A stretch of DNA of 14,152 bases from Paracoccaceae bacterium (GTDB lineage Bacteria > Pseudomonadota > Alphaproteobacteria > Rhodobacterales > Rhodobacteraceae): positions 1 to 14,152 of the forward strand of contig SLKB01000187.1 in NCBI GenBank assembly GCA_007134805.1. Direction: 5' to 3'. Of this stretch, positions 1-5,921 are shown piece by piece. A program made the position numbers and the translations under genes. The notes below the pieces were generated by a model. That model was not told where the DNA came from, made no database searches, and saw only the letters and a list, made by a program, of their open reading frames with translations. Position 1 is the stretch's first letter; the number at the start of each line of letters is the position of its first letter.

Positions 1-847
1 AGATCACGGCGGCAGCCCCCAGCCCTCCCAGCAGCATCAGCGCCACGGGCCCTGCGAGATCCGGCAGGGCCTCGAACCACAACCGGATCAGGATGACAAA
101 GGACGCCTTCGGCACCAGCGCGGACAAGATCGCCGAGGCCGGCGCGGGCGCTGCCGCATGCGCCGGGGGCAGCCAGACATGGAAGGGGAAGAGTGCCGTC
201 TTCAGCATCAGCCCCGCGGTCATCAGCGACAGCGCGAGCGCGTCGCCCGGCGCGGCCTCGTGCGCGGCGATCAGGCTGATATCGAGCGCGCCATGGCCTG
301 CATAGATCAGTACTACTCCCGCGAGATAGAGAAGCGAGCCGGCCAGCGCGAACACCAGATAGCGCAGTGCCGCCACGATCGCCCCGGCGCTTCCGCCAAG
401 CGCCACCAGGGCAACCGCCGCAAGCGTCAGAAGCTCGAGCCCGACATAGAGGTTGAAGAGATCGCGCGACAGGAACACCGCATTCAGCGCCCCCCACAAA
501 AGCAGCGCCAGCGGCCAGAACCCAAAGGCCTGCCGCGCCCCGGCCGCCTCGGCTGACTGCTCGGCCCGTGCTGCGCGCATGACCCCCACCATCACCAGCG
601 CCGACATCACCAGAAACGCAGCACCGAGCCCGTCCGCGGCCAGCACGATCCCCAAAGGCGCCTGCCAGCCTCCAAGCGCCAGTTCGACCGTGCCGCCCTG
701 CCAGACCAGCACGGCAAGCCAGAGCGCGGCGGCCAGACAGGCAAGGCTGACGCCCTCTGCTGCGCGCGCCCCCCCGCGCGCGGGGAACGCCACGCAGGCC
801 AGCGCCCCCAGCAACGGCAGGGTCAGAGTGGCGATCAATGGCGTCAC
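1..847 (-). CDS. mrpD: Mrp/Mnh-type cation:proton antiporter subunit D (3' end beyond window)
   Basis: This is a NuoN/NuoM-like membrane subunit of a multisubunit monovalent cation/H+ antiporter, with 282 residues visible; the gene is cut by the left edge. I read it from a GTG start at 847 whose GTGA overlaps the stop of the subunit C gene by four bases, so translation is probably coupled. The protein is a chain of hydrophobic helices. NLYVGLELLTL (about residues 132-142) holds the conserved membrane Glu (E138), and LKTALFPFHVWLP (215-227) holds a conserved Lys (K216), with a second Lys at K247 in SALVPKASF. These match the charged residues that carry protons in the MrpA/MrpD/NuoLMN family. 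The membrane role is known for the family; the transported ion (probably Na+) is inferred. Without the rest of the operon I cannot say whether more D-like subunits follow, as in some related operons. Confidence 0.88.
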   Translation of the reverse strand, partial: MTPLIATLTLPLLGALACVAFPARGGARAAEGVSLACLAAALWLAVLVWQGGTVELALGGWQAPLGIVLAADGLGAAFLVMSALVMVGVMRAARAEQSAEAAGARQAFGFWPLALLLWGALNAVFLSRDLFNLYVGLELLTLAAVALVALGGSAGAIVAALRYLVFALAGSLLYLAGVVLIYAGHGALDISLIAAHEAAPGDALALSLMTAGLMLKTALFPFHVWLPPAHAAAPAPASAILSALVPKASFVILIRLWFEALPDLAGPVALMLLGGLGAAAVI

Positions 848-1149
848 GAGCGTTCGGACTCCTCTGGCAGCGTGGCACGGCCCGTTGCGCGCGCCAGCGC
901 CGTGATCAGCGCGACCGCAAGCGCGCTCGCCGCGAATGCGACCACAATGCCCGTGATGATGAGCGCCTGCGGGATCGGATCGACCGGCATCTCGCGCGCG
1001 CCTGCGGCTCCGAAGAACAGAAACAGCCCCGAGCCCACCAGATTGAAGCCGATAACCCGCCGCAACAGTTGCGCATGCGCCAGAAGCCCGTAGATCCCGA
1101 GCCCGATCAGCCCGGCCCCGGTCAGCGCCAGCACGCTCAAGCCGCTCAT
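844..1149 (-). CDS. mrpC: Mrp/Mnh-type cation:proton antiporter subunit C (NuoK-like)
   Basis: A 101-residue integral membrane protein of the MrpC/MnhC family, homologous to complex I subunit NuoK. Three hydrophobic helices are visible at about residues 5-24, 30-48 and 60-86. The motif DPIPQALIITGIVVAFA (57-73) is the family signature and makes assignment secure. It is thought to sit between the MrpA and MrpD channel-like subunits and contribute to the lateral chain of charged residues in the membrane. The ATG start overlaps the subunit B stop by four bases, and its own stop overlaps the subunit D start, so it is embedded in a translationally coupled operon. The polar C-terminus after residue 90 (ending EESERS) is cytoplasmic by inference. 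No internal damage is visible. Confidence 0.92.
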   Translation of the reverse strand: MSGLSVLALTGAGLIGLGIYGLLAHAQLLRRVIGFNLVGSGLFLFFGAAGAREMPVDPIPQALIITGIVVAFAASALAVALITALARATGRATLPEESERS

Positions 1150-2087
1150 GTCCCACCCCCGTTCTGTTGTTCAGGCGGCCCGACAACGAGAAGCGCCAGC
1201 GTCACGGCAATGGACAGCGTGAGCGCGGCCTCGATCGTGACTGTTACGGGTTTGGCGAACTCGGGCGGCAGCGTCAGGAACCCGCCCCCGACTGCGATCA
1301 TCGCAATCCCTGCAAGCAGGAACACGCCCGGCCCAAAGGCAAGGGCTGCGTGCCAGGCAGGTGCGCCCACGCGCGGGGCGCGCGCGAGTCCCGCCATCAT
1401 TGCCACCAGAATGACCGCCGCCAGCACTGTGCCGCCCTGAAAGGCGCCGCCGGTCTGATCCGCGCCCGCCCAGACCAGCCAGACCCCGTAGATCAGCCCC
1501 ACTGGCGGCAACAGCCGGCCAAAGACCGAAAGGACACCGCCCGCGCGCGCGTGAAACCCGGGCCCCAGCGGCGCGCGCCACTCCGCGTCGCGCGCCAGCA
1601 TCCACAGGCCTACAAGGGCCGCCAGCAGCACGATGCTTTCAAGAAGCGTATCCCAGGCACGGAAGTTCAAGAGGACCGCTGTCACCGGGTTTTCCACCCC
1701 CGACGCCGCCATCGGCGCGTCAAGGTCGATGCGCTGCGGCAGCGGCAGGGTGAACCACGCCCAGACCAGCGCCGCCGTGACACTCGCCCCGGCAAGCGCT
1801 GCGGCAAGCTTGCCGCGCGCGGGAGGATCCGCGAGCGCGTCCGCGCGGCGCAGCCGGCCCTGCGCCATCAGCAGCAAAACCCCCGTCAGCCCCGCGCCGA
1901 TCACCCCCTCGGCCAGCGCCACGTCATAGGCCCCGAGCCGCGCCCAGACCAGCGCGAGCAAGAGCCCGTAGGTGATGAAGAACACCACCGCACGGAACAG
2001 GCCCTGCCCCGCGACTGCCGCAAGCGCCGTGGCAAGGATCAACGCGCCGAACGCCAGATCGAGGCCCAGATCGAGCGCGAGCGTCAT
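1146..2087 (-). CDS. mrpB: Mrp-type antiporter subunit B fused to MrpA C-terminal (DUF4040) region
   Basis: A 313-residue membrane protein built from two modules. Residues 1-75 form a DUF4040/MbhD-like module, with AYDVALAEGVIGAGLT (53-68) matching its signature. Residues 128-166 (ENPVTAVLLNFRAWDTLLES, then a helix) match the MbhE-like end of a canonical MrpA. The remainder from about 188 (LLPPVGLIYGVWLVWAGADQ at 192-211, then TGGAFQGGTVLAA) is the MnhB domain, which is the short MrpB/MbhF subunit. The gene thus carries what in Bacillus-type operons is the last part of the large MrpA plus all of MrpB. The NuoL-like N-terminal part of MrpA is not in this window. Start and stop overlap mrpG and mrpC by four bases each. 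The role is assembly and ion path of the antiporter; the substrate is inferred from the family only. Confidence 0.88.
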   Translation of the reverse strand: MTLALDLGLDLAFGALILATALAAVAGQGLFRAVVFFITYGLLLALVWARLGAYDVALAEGVIGAGLTGVLLLMAQGRLRRADALADPPARGKLAAALAGASVTAALVWAWFTLPLPQRIDLDAPMAASGVENPVTAVLLNFRAWDTLLESIVLLAALVGLWMLARDAEWRAPLGPGFHARAGGVLSVFGRLLPPVGLIYGVWLVWAGADQTGGAFQGGTVLAAVILVAMMAGLARAPRVGAPAWHAALAFGPGVFLLAGIAMIAVGGGFLTLPPEFAKPVTVTIEAALTLSIAVTLALLVVGPPEQQNGGGT

Positions 2088-2380
2088 TCCCGCCCCTCCT
2101 GCCGCAAAGCGGCACGCGCGACGAGTTGCGCAACCGTGCCCGCGGCCAGAAGCGCGAGCGCCCAGATAAGGCCGAGCTTGGCCAGTTGCGTCCAGTCGTC
2201 GGCCTGAAAGCCCGCGCCCAGCACGATGAAGCCAAGGCCCAGATTATCGGCCTTGGTCAACGCATGCAGGCGCGAGAAGACATCGGGAAAACGGATCAGC
2301 CCGACCGTGCCGGCAAGGAAAAACACCAGCCCGATCCCGGTCAGGACGATTGTCGCGATATCGGCAAGCCCCTCCGGCAT
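2084..2380 (-). CDS. mrpG: Mrp/Mnh-type cation:proton antiporter subunit G
   Basis: A 98-residue membrane protein of the MrpG/PhaG/MnhG family, which is a small accessory subunit of the Mrp complex with no complex I counterpart. The stretch GLIRFPDVFSRLHALTKADN (27-46) is a near-perfect family signature, flanked by hydrophobic helices at about 8-26, 47-56 and 65-86. Length agrees with the family (about 100-120). The ATG shares one base with the mrpF stop (TGATG), and its own TGA overlaps the subunit B start by four bases, so it is in the middle of a coupled operon. Nothing suggests damage. Confidence 0.93.
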   Translation of the reverse strand: MPEGLADIATIVLTGIGLVFFLAGTVGLIRFPDVFSRLHALTKADNLGLGFIVLGAGFQADDWTQLAKLGLIWALALLAAGTVAQLVARAALRQEGRE

Positions 2381-2691
2381 CAGCGCTGCCCGTCGCGCGC
2401 GTCAGTGGGCCCGGGGGCGCATTCCTCCGGATCGCCCGCCCCGTCCGAACTCGCAGCCTTGACAAAGCCGATCGCCGCCATCGCGGCCAGAAGCGCCAGC
2501 GCGAGCGCTACCGTCAGCGCGGCCCAGTCCTGCAGGACCGCAAGTAGCACAAGAACACCGATGCCCGTCGTGCCGATCAGTTGCGCGGCCATCATCCGGT
2601 CCGCCTGCGCCGGCCCAACCCAGACCCGCCAGAGCGCGCCGGCAAGGCTACCCAGCAACCCCAGGATGATCAGATGCAGCCAGAACGTCAT
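2380..2691 (-). CDS. mrpF: Mrp/Mnh-type cation:proton antiporter subunit F
   Basis: A 103-residue membrane protein of the MrpF/PhaF/MnhF family. Three hydrophobic helices lie at about 4-23, 34-53 and 56-76. The loop RVWVGPAQADRMMAAQLIGT (22-41) matches the family loop (GPT..DR). Position 37 is Gln where well-studied MrpF proteins usually have Asp (the ALD after PDR), as I recall the family. The C-terminal 25 residues are polar and acidic and probably cytoplasmic. It shares ATGA with the mrpE stop upstream and TGATG with mrpG downstream. Role: accessory subunit needed for assembly and transport of the full antiporter, known from the family and not shown by this sequence alone. Confidence 0.9.
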   Translation of the reverse strand: MTFWLHLIILGLLGSLAGALWRVWVGPAQADRMMAAQLIGTTGIGVLVLLAVLQDWAALTVALALALLAAMAAIGFVKAASSDGAGDPEECAPGPTDARDGQR

Positions 2692-3173
2692 GGCCCCTCC
2701 GGTGCCGGGTCGGTCAGCGCGGCGATCTCGGCCGCCTGGGCTTCCACCGCGCGGCCAGGCTCGGCATCGAGATCGAGGACATGCACGAGCAACACCGACC
2801 CATCGCTGCCCGCCGCCAGAGTGCCCGGCATCAACGACAGCTCTGCCCCCAGCGCCACGCGCGCCCCGTCGCCAAGCTGCATCGGCACGCGCAACCAGCC
2901 GGGGTTCAGCGGCATCGAGGGCGCGAAGGCGCGACGCGCCACATCCACGCCGCCCGCGACAGAGCCCACGAGGAACCGCGGCGTGTGGCCCGTCAGCCGC
3001 CAGAGCTTCAGCGGATTGCGCGCCGGCAAGAGCGCGACCGACAGCCAGACTGTGGCCGGCACCACGATCAGGCCGAGCACCTGCCCCGCCGGATCGCCCG
3101 CGCTCAGCACCGCCCAGATCAGCGCGAACACGACCGTGCGGTGGATCATGGCCTTCATTGTCACACGCGACAT
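2688..3173 (-). CDS. mrpE: Mrp/Mnh-type cation:proton antiporter subunit E; first gene of the operon
   Basis: A 161-residue MrpE/PhaE/MnhE-type protein. Two or three N-terminal helices (about 9-25, 31-49 and a weaker one near 65-78) are followed by a soluble domain in which LSLMPGTLAAG (112-122) and VLLVHVLDLD (127-136) match the conserved core of the family. The start is supported by GGAG five bases before the ATG. Its stop overlaps the mrpF start (ATGA). A 94-base gap separates it from the L,D-transpeptidase upstream, so the antiporter promoter, if separate, would be there. Being first, it opens the order E-F-G-B-C-D, which differs from the A-B-C-D-E-F-G order of the Bacillus type. Confidence 0.9.
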   Translation of the reverse strand: MSRVTMKAMIHRTVVFALIWAVLSAGDPAGQVLGLIVVPATVWLSVALLPARNPLKLWRLTGHTPRFLVGSVAGGVDVARRAFAPSMPLNPGWLRVPMQLGDGARVALGAELSLMPGTLAAGSDGSVLLVHVLDLDAEPGRAVEAQAAEIAALTDPAPEGP

Positions 3174-3199
3174 CGCGTCTCCGCCCTGTTTTGCCCCTT

Positions 3200-3216
3200 G
3201 CCCTGGTTATCAGGGC
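3200..3216 (-). other. Short inverted repeat between the L,D-transpeptidase and mrpE genes
   Basis: GCCCTG and CAGGGC form a perfect 6-bp stem around a 5-base loop, about 50 bases after the L,D-transpeptidase stop and 27 bases before mrpE. No T-run follows on the minus strand, so it is not a classical terminator. It could be an attenuating or mRNA-stabilising hairpin in the mrp leader, or chance. The rest of the 94-base gap shows no promoter I would defend. Confidence 0.3.
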
Positions 3217-3267
3217 TCAGGGAAAACTTATCAAGCGGTCAGCCGAATTCCACCCGGTGCTGGCGGT

Positions 3268-3774
3268 TCAGGGGTAGATGCTGATCGGCGTGCCATTGCG
3301 GACCATGGCGTAGATATCCTCCATCTCCCGGTCGGAGACAGCGATGCAGCCTTCGGTCCAGTCGCCATTCGCGCCAGCAAACCGAGGCCCGCGCCCATGG
3401 ATGAAGATATCGCCGCCCGGACGCCAGCCATTGGCAGCCGCGCGCGCAACATCGGCCTCATTGGGATAGTCGATCCCGATGGACAGATGAAACCTGCTAT
3501 TGGGGTTGCGCCTGTCGATCAAGTAATGCCCCTCGGGCGTGCGGCGGTCGCCCTCGCGCGTCTTGTGGCCATTGGGGTCACCGCCCAGATCGACGCGGAA
3601 GATCCGCAGCACCTGATCATGATGCCACAGCTCCATCTGCCGCACGCCCTTGTGGACGACAACGCGCGTGACTTCCGGCCCGTGATAGCTGCGAAACTTG
3701 CTCTCCGGCTTCTGCGCACAGGATGCGAGAACAAGGACCACGATCAGGCCCAGGAGGATACGGAAAACTGCCAT
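3268..3774 (-). CDS. Lipoprotein L,D-transpeptidase (YkuD domain)
   Basis: A 168-residue cell-wall enzyme of the YkuD/L,D-transpeptidase family, closest by motif to the YafK/ErfK-like group. The N-terminus has a hydrophobic stretch ending in the lipobox LASC (16-19), so C19 should be lipidated. Ala follows, so by the Lol rule it would go to the outer membrane. The catalytic pair is visible as IHG (H126) and WTEGCIAVSD (catalytic C143). Such enzymes make or cut cross-links made by L,D peptide bonds in peptidoglycan, or attach proteins to it; which one cannot be told here. I chose the ATG at 3774 because GGGGC lies just upstream and the lipoprotein signal then begins at once; the frame stays open to an in-frame start at 3831. 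It lies between the sodium channel gene (86-base gap) and the antiporter operon, all in one direction. Confidence 0.85.
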   Translation of the reverse strand: MAVFRILLGLIVVLVLASCAQKPESKFRSYHGPEVTRVVVHKGVRQMELWHHDQVLRIFRVDLGGDPNGHKTREGDRRTPEGHYLIDRRNPNSRFHLSIGIDYPNEADVARAAANGWRPGGDIFIHGRGPRFAGANGDWTEGCIAVSDREMEDIYAMVRNGTPISIYP

Positions 3775-3802
3775 GTGACTGCCCCAATGGTCTTTTTTCA
3801 TG

Positions 3803-3831
3803 ATCTTGCAGCATCGGCGCGTTCCTGCCAA
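3803..3831 (-). promoter_or_regulatory. Possible promoter of the L,D-transpeptidase gene
   Basis: On the minus strand TTGGCA (3831-3826) and CAAGAT (3808-3803) are separated by 17 bases, about 30 bases before the chosen ATG. The -35 element differs from TTGACA at one base; the -10 element is poor (three of six). It sits in the 86-base gap after the sodium channel gene. This is a weak call from spacing and position only. Confidence 0.25.
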
Positions 3832-3860
3832 GCACCGAATTTGGTTCGATCACGCAGACG

Positions 3861-4661
3861 TCATTCGCCCGGGGTGCGGTCGCTCTCGCGCTGCTCGATC
3901 TTGAGGCGTTCCTCGATCGCGCTCAGGCGCTTCAGCACCTCGTCGCGATAGTCAGTCGTCGCCTGATTGCTTTCGGCGGCATGAGCGTCCTGCATCGAAT
4001 TCACGATAAGGCCGACCAGCAGGTTCACGACCGCGAAAGTCGTGACCATGATGAAGGGGACGAAAAACGCCCAGGCATAGGGGTAAATCTCCATCACCGG
4101 GCGCACGATGCCCATGGACCACGACTCGAGCGTCATGATCTGGAACAGCGAATAGGCGGAGTTCCCAAGATCCCCGAACCATTCGGGGAAACTGTCGCTG
4201 AACAGCTTGGTGGCCATGACGGCACCGATATAGAAAAGCATCCCCATCAGCAGGAACACCGATCCCATGCCGGGAAGGGCCTTGATGAAACCCTCGACCA
4301 CGCGGCGCAGATTGGGGCTGACCGAGATCACGCGCAACAGCCGCAGGATGCGCAGCGCGCGCAACACGCTGAAGGTCTGCGCGCCGGGCATGAGCGAGAC
4401 GCCGACGATCAGGAAATCGAAGATGTTCCAGCCAGACCGCCAGAACTTTCCGCGCTGAGCGTGGAATTTCAGCACCAGTTCGATCACGAAGATCGAAAGA
4501 CAGGCCGTGTCCAGCGTGATGATCAGTGGTCCTGCCACCCCCATGATCGTGCCCGAGGTCTCCATCCCCAGAAGGACCGCATTGAACAGGATCACCCCGA
4601 TGATGCCGTTGCGCACCCAGCGCTGGTCCAGAAAGGCGGCGGTCTTCTCGCGGCTGAGCAT
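3861..4661 (-). CDS. Voltage-gated sodium channel, NavBac type (ion transporter superfamily)
   Basis: A 266-residue single-domain six-helix channel subunit that would assemble as a homotetramer in the inner membrane. The voltage sensor helix S4 runs from 99 to about 119 with arginines at three-residue steps (R101, R104, R107, R110). S1-S3 lie at about 17-37, 45-67 and 76-92, S5 at 130-152 and S6 at 197-221. The pore filter TLESWSM (177-183) is the one found in sodium-selective bacterial channels such as NavAb and NaChBac (LESW core), so Na+ selectivity is well supported. A cytoplasmic tail with heptad-like spacing (about 240-258) fits the C-terminal coiled coil of the family. The start has AGAGGGA upstream. 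It follows the RNA methyltransferase gene by 24 bases, so the two are probably on one transcript, and it precedes the L,D-transpeptidase and antiporter genes. Known roles of relatives concern motility, chemotaxis and pH response in alkaliphiles; the role here is unknown. Confidence 0.93.
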   Translation of the reverse strand: MLSREKTAAFLDQRWVRNGIIGVILFNAVLLGMETSGTIMGVAGPLIITLDTACLSIFVIELVLKFHAQRGKFWRSGWNIFDFLIVGVSLMPGAQTFSVLRALRILRLLRVISVSPNLRRVVEGFIKALPGMGSVFLLMGMLFYIGAVMATKLFSDSFPEWFGDLGNSAYSLFQIMTLESWSMGIVRPVMEIYPYAWAFFVPFIMVTTFAVVNLLVGLIVNSMQDAHAAESNQATTDYRDEVLKRLSAIEERLKIEQRESDRTPGE

Positions 4662-4685
4662 GGCGGTCCCTCTGTCGCTGTCCGG

Positions 4686-5915
4686 TCAGGCCGCGATATG
4701 CGCCTTTGTGAATTGCGCTGCAAGCTCGGCATGCGGACTGAACCGGAATTGATCGATCAATTGCACCCAATCGAGCCGATACCCCCCGGCTGCGAGCAGC
4801 GCTGCATCGCGCGCGAAGCTCACCGGGTTGCAGGACACGGCCGCGATGCGCGGGACAGCGCTTCGCGCAAGCGCCCGCGCCTGCGCCTCGGCGCCCGCGC
4901 GGGGCGGGTCGATCACCACGGCACCGAACCCGGCCAGCTCGGCAGGGTCGAGCGGCGCGCGAAAGAGATCGCGCGCGGCATGGCGCACAGGCCGCAAGCC
5001 CGGCGCGCTGCGCCAGCCGGCATCGAGCGCGAGGAGCATCTCGCGCACCCCCTCGACCGCGAGCACCTCGGCCTGCTGCGCCAGCGGCAGCGCGAATGTG
5101 CCGCAGCCCGCGAAGAGATCGGCCACCCGCGCGGCGCCGCCCACGGCCTCGGTGACTGCGGCTTGAAGGGCAAGTTCGGCAGGTTTCGTGGCCTGCAGGA
5201 AGGCGCCCGGCGGCGGGGTCACGCGCGCAGGTCCGATCTGGTGCCAGGGCGGGGTGGCTTGCGCGATCACCTCGTCGCCGCATGCCAACCGCGCGACACC
5301 GGCCTGCGCCGCCCAGTGCCCCAGCGCCACGCGCAACCCCGCATCCAGCGGCTTCGCGCCCTGCACCTGCAGATCCAAGCCCGCCTCCGAGCGCGTCAGC
5401 GCAAGCGTCAGCGTGGCCTTGCGGCTCGCGGCAAGCTGGGTCAGGTCCTCAAGCGCCGGCAGCGCCGCGCGCAGATCGGGGTGCAGGATCAGGCATCCCG
5501 TGATCTCGGTCAGCGTGTCCGAGCCACGACCGTGAAACCCCACAAGCGCGCCCTTCTTCAGCCGCCGGCCCGCAAAATTCGCCCGCCTGCGGCTGTGCAG
5601 CGGCGAGACATGGGCCGGGCGGAAGTGCGCCGCAAGCCCATGCGCGGCCAGCGCCTGCCGGATCACGTCCTCTTTCCAGCTTGTGACAAACGCCTCGCGC
5701 GCGTGCTGCAGCGCGCAGCCCCCGCAGGCCCGGTAATGCGCACAGGGCGGGCTGATACGCTCACGCGCCGGCGTGAGAATGCGCGGTGCCGCGATGCGGC
5801 CTGCGACCACCTCGCCCGCGACCACCTCGCCCGGCAGGGTGCGCGGGGCAAAGACCGGGCCGTCGGCGACCCCGTCGCCAAGATGGCCCAGCCGGGTGAT
5901 CGTCACCTCGGCCAT
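4686..5915 (-). CDS. Iron-sulfur, SAM-dependent RNA (uracil-5-)methyltransferase, TrmA/RlmD family
   Basis: A 409-residue enzyme that methylates C5 of a uridine in RNA, most likely 23S rRNA as in RlmD/RlmC; the exact target cannot be read from the sequence. Residues 1-45 are a TRAM-like RNA-binding module. C58, C64, C67 (CAHYRACGGC) and C141 fit the [4Fe-4S] ligands. The SAM-binding motif is ADLFAGCGTFAL (265-276), DPPRAG (336-341) is the core motif, and SCNP has the catalytic nucleophile C362; HAE at 395-397 supplies the general base. The stop of the ABC transporter gene is six bases before the ATG, and the sodium channel gene follows closely, so all three are probably cotranscribed. The TRAM part contains a direct duplication (GEVVA twice at 30-39) caused by two exact 15-base copies. 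Confidence 0.9.
   Translation of the reverse strand: MAEVTITRLGHLGDGVADGPVFAPRTLPGEVVAGEVVAGRIAAPRILTPARERISPPCAHYRACGGCALQHAREAFVTSWKEDVIRQALAAHGLAAHFRPAHVSPLHSRRRANFAGRRLKKGALVGFHGRGSDTLTEITGCLILHPDLRAALPALEDLTQLAASRKATLTLALTRSEAGLDLQVQGAKPLDAGLRVALGHWAAQAGVARLACGDEVIAQATPPWHQIGPARVTPPPGAFLQATKPAELALQAAVTEAVGGAARVADLFAGCGTFALPLAQQAEVLAVEGVREMLLALDAGWRSAPGLRPVRHAARDLFRAPLDPAELAGFGAVVIDPPRAGAEAQARALARSAVPRIAAVSCNPVSFARDAALLAAGGYRLDWVQLIDQFRFSPHAELAAQFTKAHIAA
5803..5832 (-). repeat. Two exact tandem 15-base copies in the RNA methyltransferase gene
   Basis: The unit gcgaccacctcgccc (plus strand) occurs twice in a row. It is in frame and doubles the peptide GEVVA near residues 29-39 of the RNA methyltransferase. 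The copies are identical, so the duplication is either recent or maintained by slippage; the reading frame stays intact. Confidence 0.9.
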
Positions 5916-5921
5916 CAGCGC

